IMG/VR virus record: IMGVR_UViG_3300032267_000824
Coordinates: 1 to 34,111 of that record
Reading direction: 5' to 3' (one strand)
DNA: 34,111 nt
DNA from: a virus
In this document: one piece after another, positions 6,931 through 12,717 of the stretch
Numbering within the stretch: position 1 is the first letter of the stretch
Layout: each line of letters starts with the position of its first letter
The notes under the pieces: model-generated
What the model saw: only the letters and a program-made list of their open reading frames with translations
The model's database searches: none
What the model was told of the DNA's origin: nothing
Made by a program: the position numbers and the translations under genes

Positions 6931-7820
6931 GTGCTCTCCTCCGTGAGTTTCAACCCGGCCGCAAGCGCGGCGACTTCCTTTGGGGTGCGATAGGCAGCTG
7001 GGCGGTACTCGGCAAACTCTCTTGCCTTGCGCTCCAAGGCGGCACGCTTCGCGGCATCCTCTGGCGTCTTGCCAGCGCTGCGGTTCGTGCCGCCCCTGTC
7101 CTGCGACCTGGTCAGCCACGACACCACGAACCGCCGCCAGTTGGATTTGTGGGCTCGCGTCGGGTTGGCCTTCAGCCACTCAGAGGCACGCACAAGCTCA
7201 ATGTCGAGCACGCAGGCCGGGTATGCCTCTGCCCAGGTCTTCCTGTCTTCCTGGCTGATTCCCTCCCACCCTGCAGAATCTGACCAGCGGACAGCGTTGG
7301 GGTGCTGCGAGCGTTTCCGCCGCTTCGGCGGATCGCTCGTAGCAACAACCGGCGCAGCCGGTTGAGAATCTTCTCCGTCAGGAGAAGAGATATATGACGT
7401 TGACGTTGACGTTGACGTTGGATGGCATGCGTTTGTTGTGCCGTTGCTATGCGTTTGCAATGCGTTTGCTATGCGTGACGCATCGCCTGACCATCGCCCA
7501 GACGCCGCAGACCGCGCAGCCTGCGAGCGCTTCTCCCTAATCTCAACGCACCTAGTGCGGTGCTCTTCGAGCTTGGCGTTTCGCCTGGTGCCGTCATCGC
7601 ACACCGGGAACTTTCCGGCCAAGACAGGCCAGCACTTACAGACGCCTGACGAAAGCCGCTCAAGGTCGTTGGCCTCGGCCGGCAGGGAGCCACGATCCCA
7701 CTGGATCATCAGCAGCGTGAGGTAGTGGCCACGCTCCTCGGCCGTCCAGCCGATGGTGCTAGTCAGGAAGTCCCTGACGTACAGCGGCAAGTACACGTCA
7801 ACGCGAGTCTCAGCGGACAT
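6927..7820 (-). CDS. DUF1376-type replication protein
   Basis: 297 residues from ATG 7820. The N terminus (RVDVYLPLYVRDFLTSTIGW, TAEERGHYLTLLMIQWDRG, then a segment around LSSGVCKCWPVL) matches DUF1376, a domain found in phage replication initiators and helicase-loader-like proteins. Residues about 115-165 are low-complexity, including repeated Ser-Thr, and the DNA coding for them holds an iteron-like array (7369-7483). The C-terminal part is basic and helical with WLTRSQDRGGT, resembling the primosome-side half of such proteins. The arrangement parallels lambda O, whose gene contains the origin. It is the only replication-initiator candidate here. Confidence 0.75.
   Translation of the reverse strand: MSAETRVDVYLPLYVRDFLTSTIGWTAEERGHYLTLLMIQWDRGSLPAEANDLERLSSGVCKCWPVLAGKFPVCDDGTRRNAKLEEHRTRCVEIREKRSQAARSAASGRWSGDASRIANALQTHSNGTTNACHPTSTSTSTSYISSPDGEDSQPAAPVVATSDPPKRRKRSQHPNAVRWSDSAGWEGISQEDRKTWAEAYPACVLDIELVRASEWLKANPTRAHKSNWRRFVVSWLTRSQDRGGTNRSAGKTPEDAAKRAALERKAREFAEYRPAAYRTPKEVAALAAGLKLTEEST
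7369..7483. other. candidate replication origin: hairpin, hexamer repeats and iterons
   Basis: Inside the replication gene are, in order: a perfect 8-bp hairpin TCTTCTCC-GTCA-GGAGAAGA (7369-7388); a short AT-rich stretch ATATAT; four tandem GACGTT hexamers (7396-7419); and ATGCGTTTG repeats at 7427, 7449 and 7460. A fourth, partial copy at 7471 completes the palindrome ATGCGT-G-ACGCAT (7471-7483). The repeat starts are 22, 11 and 11 bases apart, putting them on the same face of the helix. Iterons within an initiator gene are the lambda-type origin layout. Binding is not proven. Confidence 0.55.
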
Positions 7821-8031
7821 TGGCTGCCTCTCGGTTCTGTAGATGCTTCTGCCACTGCACAGCCTCGGCAGCCTGCGTCACAAGCGCAACGTGATTCCGG
7901 CCTATAGCGTTGGACGCTTCGTACAACGCGCGGCTTGACTCAATCGACCGCCCGTCTTCGGCTGCCATGTCGTTGAGCATCTTTCGGATAAGACGCATGA
8001 GCGTCTGAGTAAATGTCGGTGGCTTTGTCAT
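7810..8031 (-). CDS. hypothetical protein, 73 aa
   Basis: Starts at ATG 8031 with AAAGGA seven bases upstream and overlaps the replication gene by 11 bases. It is helical and basic at the N terminus (TQTLMRLIRKMLNDMAAEDG) with a conserved-looking IGRNHVALVTQAAEAVQWQ. No TM segment or recognised family. Probably part of the replication operon. Confidence 0.65.
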   Translation of the reverse strand: MTKPPTFTQTLMRLIRKMLNDMAAEDGRSIESSRALYEASNAIGRNHVALVTQAAEAVQWQKHLQNREAANVR

Positions 8032-8100
8032 GCTGGATTCCTTTCCATTCCGCCCCGCCGCGTCGAAGCGGCTTCGTGCCTATCACGAGGGCGGCGCTAA

Positions 8101-8505
8101 TCAGTCCCGCAGGAACACAGCTTGGTTTCCGCTGCTGTCGCACATCGTGGCGGTGAAAGATGTCTCGCCGCCAACAAAAACTTGATCCAACACATCGCCA
8201 TCGACCGTGAAGCTCACGCGCCCGTGCTGCGATGCCTTGCCGCTCGCAGTGGTGATCTTGAGGCCTTGCTGCTTTGGGCCGTTGACCCGCTCAAGAACCC
8301 ACTTCTGGCCCTCGTCATCTGGCTTCAGCACGATGTAGTCTCCGACGATCCACCGCAGGCGCTTCATCACGTCCGAATGGATGCGAGCAGTCATTGACTC
8401 CCGGCCCCTGTGCTCGGAAATCCGAGACAAAAGCAAATCACTATTTGCTGTTGCGCTGCCATTGCCGCCAGCTGACCTGCGTCCAAAAACCATTCCAGTA
8501 AGCAT
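8101..8505 (-). CDS. hypothetical protein, 134 aa
   Basis: Starts at ATG 8505, preceded by AAGGAG five bases upstream. The second half looks like a small beta-barrel (GDYIVLKPDDEGQKWVLERV, VSFTVDGDVLDQVFVGGE) ending in AVFLRD. No family recognised. A further Met at residue 38 (MTARIHSDVMKRL) is an alternative start but has no better ribosome site. The gene lies between small regulators and the replication gene. Confidence 0.65.
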   Translation of the reverse strand: MLTGMVFGRRSAGGNGSATANSDLLLSRISEHRGRESMTARIHSDVMKRLRWIVGDYIVLKPDDEGQKWVLERVNGPKQQGLKITTASGKASQHGRVSFTVDGDVLDQVFVGGETSFTATMCDSSGNQAVFLRD

Positions 8506-8552
8506 GTGCTCTCCTTTGCTTTCGTTTCCCTTTCACCAACCTCGGCCGCACG

Positions 8553-8867
8553 TCAACGAGACGCCGCCGTTGCTTTCCACTCCCGTTCCCCTCGCCCGCT
8601 CGCGCTGGTGACGATGTTGCCCGTCTCCGCAATCCGCCCGCACTTGGCGAGCTCGTGCAGCCTCTTGCCGATCTGGTGCGGCCCGAGCCCACACCGTGCC
8701 GCGATGCCACTGGCCCCGGCCGGGCCTTGGCTCAGCGCCTCGAGGATCGCCGCGTGGTGCTCGCCTCGGAACGTCTTCGCGTCAGCGGCTGCGGCCTTGC
8801 TCGTCACCGGGTCGGTGCGTCGAAACAGCGGCAGCGTGTCAAGCGATTCGCTGAAGTAGTCGGACAT
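8553..8867 (-). CDS. winged-helix-like small protein
   Basis: 104 residues from ATG 8867, which has an ideal GGAGG five bases upstream. The segment EHHAAILEALSQGPAGASGI-AARCGLGPHQIGKRLHELAK resembles a winged helix: helix, turn, and a recognition helix with R/K at the end, followed by GRIAETG as a wing. The N-terminal part (FRRTDPVTSKAAA) is typical of small phage proteins that couple a DPVTSKxAA motif to a wHTH. A DNA-binding or replication accessory role is likely. Confidence 0.75.
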   Translation of the reverse strand: MSDYFSESLDTLPLFRRTDPVTSKAAAADAKTFRGEHHAAILEALSQGPAGASGIAARCGLGPHQIGKRLHELAKCGRIAETGNIVTSASGRGEREWKATAASR

Positions 8868-9030
8868 CTGAACCTCCGTGTATTGGCCGCGTCTCGTGCG
8901 GCACCCGGCCAGCCTCGGCCGTAGGAAGCGGCTCTGCGTGGCATCCGGCGTTGATCCCCACTGGGCCGGCGATAGGGGCGGATGCGGCTGTGATTGGCAG
9001 CCGCTAGGGCAACCGCGTGCAGGCTGTGTG

Positions 9031-9261
9031 CTATCTCCCCATTTGTTCAAGGCGTGTGATGCGGTCCTCTTCGCGTTGGATGGCGTCTCGGTCACGCCGG
9101 CTCGTGTAGATGCCCACGTCCACGACGAACGGCGAAGGCGGGCCTTCGTCCAGCGCCTTGCCGATGTCCGTTTCAAACGTGGCCCTGCTCTGTGCCTCAC
9201 GCTCGATGCGTGCCAGGTACTCGGCATAGGTTTCAAAGTCGCGGCGGTAGTTCTTGCTCAT
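9031..9261 (-). CDS. hypothetical protein, 76 aa
   Basis: Starts at ATG 9261, overlapping the Bet stop as ATGA. It is charged and helical (FETYAEYLARIEREAQSRAT and a C-terminal REEDRITRLEQM helix). Position right after a recombinase suggests a partner gene, but there is no exonuclease signature: no D-(D/E)XK pattern is seen and the length is far too short for YqaJ or RecE. Function unknown. Confidence 0.65.
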   Translation of the reverse strand: MSKNYRRDFETYAEYLARIEREAQSRATFETDIGKALDEGPPSPFVVDVGIYTSRRDRDAIQREEDRITRLEQMGR

Positions 9262-9923
9262 GCTCGGGCCTCCGCTTCGATCTCAGCGGCGTCGAAGTGC
9301 TCCACGTCCGAATCGACAGCGTCCACGTGCGTGATCCGTGCCACCTGCTGGCGGGCCTGCTGCACGTTCACGGCCACGTTTACGCTGGGCCGCATGCGGT
9401 CGGCCTCGTCGGGGTCCACGATGCCGCTAAAGCCGAAGGCGTACCGGATAGCCTGAATCGCGGCCTTGTGCCGCAGCATGCGGGCGGGCCACTTCTTCCA
9501 CGGGTCCGTGCCCTGCTTGCACTCGGCCAGGTACTCCGTGACTTCGACGGGGTGGCTGCGATCCTTGCGGTGAACCTGGGCCGTAATGGCAAGCAGCTGC
9601 CCGTCATCACCAAGTCGATCGACAAACGTGATGCCGTCGTACGCGGCGTGGTTGTTGGCCATGGTCATCCACCCGTCGATGCCGACGATGGGCTGGATGC
9701 CGCCGCCCCGAGTCGGGAAAGCGTAGATTTCCTTCGTGACTGGGTTCAGCCCGTACTCGTTTGCCACCAGCAGGAAGGCAGCGAATTGCTCCTTCGTCGC
9801 CTTGTCGCACCCGCACGTGGCCCGCACCGTCTGCTCGAAGGCAGCGGGCTCCATGCCGAATCTCGTGGCCATCGAAAGCAGGATGCTCTTGCGGTCCTGC
9901 GTGTTTGCAATCTGCGTGCTCAT
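9258..9923 (-). CDS. bet: Bet/RecT-family single-strand annealing recombinase
   Basis: 221 residues from ATG 9923, with AAAGGGA eight bases upstream. The hallmark Bet segments are present: NEYGLNPVTKEIYAFPTRGG, then IQPIVGIDGWMTMANNH, AECKQGTDPWKKWPARMLRH and IRYAFGFSGI. These proteins anneal complementary strands during phage recombination and replication. The usual partner exonuclease is not found in the neighbouring genes, so this phage may use a host nuclease. The length is slightly below lambda Beta (261 aa). Confidence 0.9.
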   Translation of the reverse strand: MSTQIANTQDRKSILLSMATRFGMEPAAFEQTVRATCGCDKATKEQFAAFLLVANEYGLNPVTKEIYAFPTRGGGIQPIVGIDGWMTMANNHAAYDGITFVDRLGDDGQLLAITAQVHRKDRSHPVEVTEYLAECKQGTDPWKKWPARMLRHKAAIQAIRYAFGFSGIVDPDEADRMRPSVNVAVNVQQARQQVARITHVDAVDSDVEHFDAAEIEAEARA

Positions 9924-10026
9924 CGTTCGCGTCCCTTTCGTTGCGATGTGAAATCCCGGCTCCGCGTCCTGCCTTGCCGGGGTAGTCCCTTCCTTGGCAT
10001 CCCGGCTCCGCCGGGCTCCGTGTTCG
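9924..10026. other. short intergenic region with GC hairpin, direct repeats and a possible basic peptide
   Basis: On the minus strand a hairpin CCCGGC-GGA-GCCGGG precedes a second copy of GCGGAGCCGGGAT, making a 13-base direct repeat. A 26-codon frame (ATG 10000, MPRKGLPRQGRTRSRDFTSQ then RKGRER) overlaps the bet start as ATGA and has GGAG at a workable distance. It may be a leader peptide coupling translation, or chance. I cannot decide from sequence. Confidence 0.3.
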
Positions 10027-10242
10027 CTAGTGCGTGATGTCTGCCGGATCGACCACGATCCAAGCGCCGCTGACCTCGATGGCCAGGCGGCCGGGCTCGG
10101 CGGTCATGACGTGACCAGACCACCGCTTGCCGCAGGTGGTGCCAGAGACGAAGTCGCCAATGGCGGGCAGGTTCTTGGCCGTGCCGTAGATCTCATTCAT
10201 GCCGGCGACTGCTCCGGCGTACTCGTTTGCGTGGGCTTCCAT
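10027..10242 (-). CDS. hypothetical protein, 71 aa, first gene of the early operon
   Basis: Starts at ATG 10242 (MEAHANEYAGAVAGMNEIYG), preceded by AAGGAG seven bases upstream. The frame is open further upstream only through the poly-C tract, so this start is preferred. Residues 25-71 look like a compact beta-rich domain (AIGDFVSGTTCGKRWSGHV, AWIVVDPADITH) of the kind that recurs in small phage proteins. Function unknown. Confidence 0.7.
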   Translation of the reverse strand: MEAHANEYAGAVAGMNEIYGTAKNLPAIGDFVSGTTCGKRWSGHVMTAEPGRLAIEVSGAWIVVDPADITH

Positions 10243-10286
10243 GCTTGTGCTCCTTTGTTCAGGTTGGGGCGGGAAAATAAATAGCT

Positions 10287-10305
10287 GGGGGGGGGGGGGG
10301 GGGGG
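10287..10305. repeat. 19-base G homopolymer
   Basis: Nineteen G in a row on the plus strand, read as C on the coding strand. It lies about 45 bases upstream of the ATG at 10242, in the untranslated leader. The exact length is unreliable in any sequencing method. Long G tracts can slip and change expression, but here no reading frame depends on the tract. Confidence 0.9.
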
Positions 10306-10405
10306 CAAGTGGCGTGCCGTTTGGCACTTGTTTTTTAGGGATTTTTGAACGTGCGGAAAAGTTTTGTAGTGGTTGGCGGGCTCATTGGTGGCGGTTCGGG
10401 CGGGT

Positions 10406-10433
10406 AATGTACGTCTGTATCTTTGTGGGTCAA
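10406..10433 (-). promoter_or_regulatory. candidate sigma70-type promoter for the early operon
   Basis: On the minus strand TTGACC (10433-10428) and TACATT (10411-10406) are separated by 16 bases, a 5/6 and 4/6 match to consensus. It sits about 165 bases upstream of the first early gene (ATG 10242), leaving a leader that contains the poly-C tract. Confidence 0.45.
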
Positions 10434-10449
10434 ACGGATTTTTTGGCGA

Positions 10450-10465
10450 GTGGCGTTAGCGTCAC
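10450..10465. promoter_or_regulatory. operator-like site 1
   Basis: GTGGCGTTAGCGTCAC on the plus strand, imperfectly palindromic (12 of 16 positions symmetric). It is one of three copies of the consensus GTRRCGYTAKCGTYAC. On the minus strand it sits between TTGATG (10474-10469) and CACTCG (10452-10447) with exactly 16 bases between them, the same geometry as sites 2 and 3, although the -10 here is poor. Confidence 0.6.
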
Positions 10466-10470
10466 TTCCA

Positions 10471-10614
10471 TCAACCAAGAAACCTGGCAAGCGTGCCGAG
10501 AGCGAAGTCGATTCCACCCGCGATCGCTTGGGCCAGGTCGCTGTCAGTCCCAAGTTCTTGACCGAGGCGGACGAGCACCAGCTGCTCAAGCAGGCGATTC
10601 CAGATGCGGGCCAT
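10471..10614 (-). CDS. 47-residue helical protein
   Basis: Starts at ATG 10614, with AAGGAG seven bases upstream. The sequence MARIWNRLLEQLVLVRLGQE then an LAQAIAGGIDFALGTLARFLG tail is amphipathic and helical rather than a clear TM helix. It lies alone between two operator-controlled promoters. The good ribosome site and dedicated promoter argue for a real gene, maybe a small regulator. No family recognised. Confidence 0.6.
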   Translation of the reverse strand: MARIWNRLLEQLVLVRLGQELGTDSDLAQAIAGGIDFALGTLARFLG

Positions 10615-10643
10615 GAGCCAACTCCTTCGTGTGAACGTGGCGT

Positions 10644-10671
10644 ACTGTAGCGTTATCGTTACTATGTGCAA
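10644..10671 (-). promoter_or_regulatory. promoter with operator for the 47-aa gene
   Basis: On the minus strand TTGCAC (10671-10666) and TACAGT (10649-10644) are 16 bases apart. The predicted transcript starts near 10637, giving a short leader with the AAGGAG site. Operator site 2 fills the spacer and overlaps the first three bases of the -10. Confidence 0.55.
10647..10662. promoter_or_regulatory. operator-like site 2
   Basis: GTAGCGTTATCGTTAC on the plus strand, with 12 of 16 positions symmetric; the four asymmetric positions (4, 7, 10, 13) are also the asymmetric positions of site 1. It lies inside the promoter of the 47-aa gene, where bound protein would block RNA polymerase. Confidence 0.65.
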
Positions 10672-10714
10672 GCCCAGTTGAGCAAGAATTTTTTCGGGCG
10701 GTTTTCCCCGGAGA

Positions 10715-10978
10715 TTACGAGGGCTTCCGCTTGCGGCGCGGCTTGGGTGCCGCCGGCCGTTCGTCTTTGCGAAGGTTGGATCGGGTGGTCAGGCTGGCCT
10801 TGAGGGCAAGCACGTCGGCTCGACTCACCAGCCAGGCCCGTTCGCCGGCCTTCCAGCCACGCAGGCGCGTGTCCTTGTCGCCCAGCAAGCGGCGCAGGTA
10901 TCCCTCGGTGCAGCCCGCCAGCTTCACCGCTTCGGCGATCGTAACCCAGTCTTTGTCCGGTGAAGCCAATGCAACCAT
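10715..10978 (-). CDS. HTH protein of the excisionase/MerR-like type
   Basis: 87 residues from ATG 10978. The fold is an HTH_17-like domain: WVTIAEAVKLAGCTEGYLRR as the two helices, then KDTRLRGWKAGERAWLVSRA as the wing and return helix, ending in a basic tail PKPRRKRKPS. Such proteins act as excisionases or small repressors. It is divergent from, and next to, the integrase, as expected for Xis. There is no ribosome site; a TACAAT box ends seven bases before the ATG, so the mRNA may be leaderless. Operator site 3 in its promoter suggests autoregulation. Confidence 0.8.
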   Translation of the reverse strand: MVALASPDKDWVTIAEAVKLAGCTEGYLRRLLGDKDTRLRGWKAGERAWLVSRADVLALKASLTTRSNLRKDERPAAPKPRRKRKPS

Positions 10979-10984
10979 CCAGGG

Positions 10985-11012
10985 ATTGTAACGCTAGCGT
11001 CTCTCGGCACAA
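10985..11012 (-). promoter_or_regulatory. promoter with operator for the HTH gene, possibly leaderless
   Basis: On the minus strand TTGTGC (11012-11007) and TACAAT (10990-10985; 5 of 6 match) are 16 bases apart. Initiation about seven bases after TACAAT falls on the ATG at 10978. Operator site 3 occupies the spacer. Confidence 0.55.
10988..11003. promoter_or_regulatory. operator-like site 3
   Basis: GTAACGCTAGCGTCTC on the plus strand, with the perfect 10-bp palindrome ACGCTAGCGT at its core. It matches sites 1 and 2 except for one end base and has the same placement relative to -35 and -10. Confidence 0.65.
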
Positions 11013-11093
11013 CCTACCGGCCAGCCAGGCCGCTGTATTTCATCAGGTCTGCGCTGCCGATTTCCAAATCCTACTCGAAACTCTGTACACTAT

Positions 11094-11203
11094 GCCCGGC
11101 ATCCAAACCGGGCGATTGTCTGAACGGATGGGGTGTACGTCCTGACACTGTGCACTAATGCACGGAAGTTTGAAAGGACTACTGAACATCCGTACAATCG
11201 CCC
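11094..11203. promoter_or_regulatory. integrase control region with inverted repeats
   Basis: The perfect 10-base inverted repeat GGGCGATTGT (11110-11119) / ACAATCGCCC (11194-11203) brackets this region. Each arm is followed inward by ACGGATG, directly in the right copy and after four extra bases in the left. Between them is GTGCA-CTAA-TGCAC (11150-11163), and a GCCCGG/CCGGGC hairpin (11094-11113) overlaps the left arm. The right arm overlaps the integrase -10. These are probably binding sites for integrase, excisionase or a repressor; the phage attachment site may be here, but no core can be named without the host junction. Confidence 0.5.
11170..11198 (+). promoter_or_regulatory. integrase promoter
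   Basis: TTGAAA (11170-11175) and TACAAT (11193-11198) are 17 bases apart, each matching consensus at five of six positions. Transcription would begin near 11205, about 20 bases before the ATG at 11225, with a GGGAGG ribosome site in between. Confidence 0.7.
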
Positions 11204-11224
11204 CCAAAACCAAGGGAGGCAGAT

Positions 11225-12139
11225 ATGACGCTGCGAGAATTGCTGATTGATCGCGTGGCCCCGCTGAAGAACCTGTCGGATCGATCGGTGAAGATGTACG
11301 AATCGACGCTGGACAGGTTCCGAGACTTCCTCGGCCACGAGCCTACGGTGGACGATCTCGATGACCTGACGGCCGCCAAGTTCCTACGCTGGCGTGGCAC
11401 CACCGTGCATAGCCAGTGCCGGGGCCTGATCTCGCCGGCCAGCCTGGCAAAAGACTCGGCCCACCTTCGGAGCCTGTGGGTCTGGCTGGCGAAGAAACGC
11501 TGGAAGCGTTCGGATGGCGAGCTGCTGGAGTTTCCAGACTACGCCAGGCCTCGCGTGCCCAAGCCGGTCCCGAAGGCGTACAAGGCCGAGGAGCTTGCCA
11601 GGCTGGTCGAGGCTGCCCGCCACAGGAAAGGTGTCATCTGCGGCAAGCCAGCGGCCTGGTATTGGACTACGAAGCTGCAGGCGATGTTCCAGACGGGCGA
11701 GCGGATCGGGGCTGTGCTCGAGCTGCGATGGGGGCAGGTGGATCTGGAGCGGAACACGCTGACGTTTCTGGCTGCCACCCGCAAAGGGCACAGGGAAACG
11801 ATTACGCGGCCGATTTCCCCTGCCCTGTCCAAGATTCTTGCCACGCACAAGGGGGCACCTGGCGAGCGTGTGTGGCCTTGGCTGGAGGATCGTAGGTTGC
11901 TGTCGCTCTATTCGAGCCTGAAGATTCTCTGCCGATCTGCTGGCGTCGAATACCACCCATTTCATTCCGTGAGAAAGAGCACAGCCAGCTATCTTAAGCG
12001 GGCTGGAATCTCAGCGAAGAAACAGCTGGGGCACAGCTCCGAGGAAATGGCCGAGACCCACTACTACGATGAAGAGATCACGGGGCGCGAGTCCAACCTG
12101 GACTACTTGCCAGACATCGACCGGCCGCCAGCCGCTTGA
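11225..12139 (+). CDS. int: tyrosine-type site-specific integrase
   Basis: 304 residues, the only plus-strand gene. The N-terminal part (residues 1-95) is a SAM-like core-binding domain with KNLSDRSVKMYESTLDRFRD. The catalytic domain has R160 in TGERIGAVLELRW, K187 in RKGHRE, H247 and R250 in FHSVRKSTASYL, H270 in LGHSS, and the nucleophile Y280 or Y281 in THYYD. The set is complete, so the enzyme should be active in inserting the circular genome into the host chromosome. The gene has its own promoter and faces the late operon head-on. It identifies the phage as temperate. Confidence 0.95.
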   Translation: MTLRELLIDRVAPLKNLSDRSVKMYESTLDRFRDFLGHEPTVDDLDDLTAAKFLRWRGTTVHSQCRGLISPASLAKDSAHLRSLWVWLAKKRWKRSDGELLEFPDYARPRVPKPVPKAYKAEELARLVEAARHRKGVICGKPAAWYWTTKLQAMFQTGERIGAVLELRWGQVDLERNTLTFLAATRKGHRETITRPISPALSKILATHKGAPGERVWPWLEDRRLLSLYSSLKILCRSAGVEYHPFHSVRKSTASYLKRAGISAKKQLGHSSEEMAETHYYDEEITGRESNLDYLPDIDRPPAA

Positions 12140-12162
12140 TGTATGTCAACCGGGCAAGCGGG

Positions 12163-12203
12163 GAGGCAGCGCGGGGGAAAGGGAGAAAACCCTGCGCCGC
12201 CTC
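12163..12203. terminator. hairpin terminator between convergent genes
   Basis: GAGGCAGCGCGGG pairs with CCCTGCGCCGCCTC across a 14-base loop; the stem has one mismatch and one bulge. It lies between the end of int (12139) and the end of the last minus-strand gene (12219), so it can stop transcription from both sides. There is no strong U-run, so its strength is uncertain. Confidence 0.5.
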
Positions 12204-12218
12204 TACCCGCCGCCCGGC

Positions 12219-12395
12219 TCAGGAGTCCACACGCCGCGCCCGCTCCACGGCCAGCTCTCCGCGCGTTCGGCTCAGCTCGGCCAGCAACCGCATGACGTGG
12301 GCAGCCAGCGTGCCGCTCGTACCCGTGTAGGCCCCGCTGAACTTGCGGGCGTCAAACTCCGCTTGCTGCAGGTAGGCGTCACTCAGTTTTTCCAC
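12219..12395 (-). CDS. hypothetical protein, 58 aa
   Basis: Starts at GTG 12395, inside the end of the DUF1599 gene, with AGGAG four bases upstream. Helical and charged: LSDAYLQQAEFDARKFSGAY and VMRLLAELSRTRGELAVERA. It is the last gene of the minus-strand operon before the terminator. No family recognised. Confidence 0.6.
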   Translation of the reverse strand: MEKLSDAYLQQAEFDARKFSGAYTGTSGTLAAHVMRLLAELSRTRGELAVERARRVDS

Positions 12396-12705
12396 GGTTC
12401 TCCTCGCGGTGCAGCAGGAGGGCCAGCAGCGAATAGGACGCGAGATCCACAAGGTTGTCCTCGAGGCTCTCGTTCTCCAGCCGGCCGGTGGCGTTGTAGC
12501 TGGCCAGCCTCGTCACCTTGTCGCTCAGTCGCACCATCGCCCCTTTCCAGGCCGGGATGCCCACGAACTTCGCGCCGTTGCGAATGTTGGCGAGGGGATC
12601 GCCGCCAGTTGGGCAGCCGTAGTCCCGGCTCTTCTTGCGGTGCATGTCTTTCAGGCTGTCGCAAAGATCGAAGAACGCCTGGCTGGTCGGGTGTACGTCT
12701 GGCAT
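12379..12705 (-). CDS. DUF1599-type (nucleotide modification associated domain 1) protein
   Basis: 108 residues from ATG 12705, with AAGGGA five bases upstream. The domain signature is clear: MHRKKSRDYG, DPLANIRNGAKFVGIPAW, GAMVRLSDKVTRLASY, ESLEDNLVDLASYSLLALLL. This all-helical family is found in phages and in gene sets for modified nucleotides, and is related in pattern to MazG-like dNTP hydrolases. The conserved D and E/K residues could bind a metal and a nucleotide. Its substrate is not known. It follows a metallophosphoesterase. Confidence 0.8.
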   Translation of the reverse strand: MPDVHPTSQAFFDLCDSLKDMHRKKSRDYGCPTGGDPLANIRNGAKFVGIPAWKGAMVRLSDKVTRLASYNATGRLENESLEDNLVDLASYSLLALLLHREENRGKTE

Positions 12706-12717
12706 TGGTTTCCCTTG

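Noticed and set aside
8868-9030. A coding-like stretch on the minus strand (around GTG 8973, AGCHAEPLPTAEAGRV)
   Set aside because: The codon pattern looks plausible, but there is no ribosome site and it ends inside the next gene; it may be a gene remnant. The gap otherwise holds nothing recognisable.
10027-10308. An upstream start of the early gene through the poly-C run (MPPPPPP...)
   Set aside because: The run would make the protein length unstable, and a proper ribosome site precedes the ATG at 10242.
11094-11224. Attachment site core (attP)
   Set aside because: The region is a good place for attP, but no core sequence or tRNA-gene end can be recognised without a host junction, so none is called.
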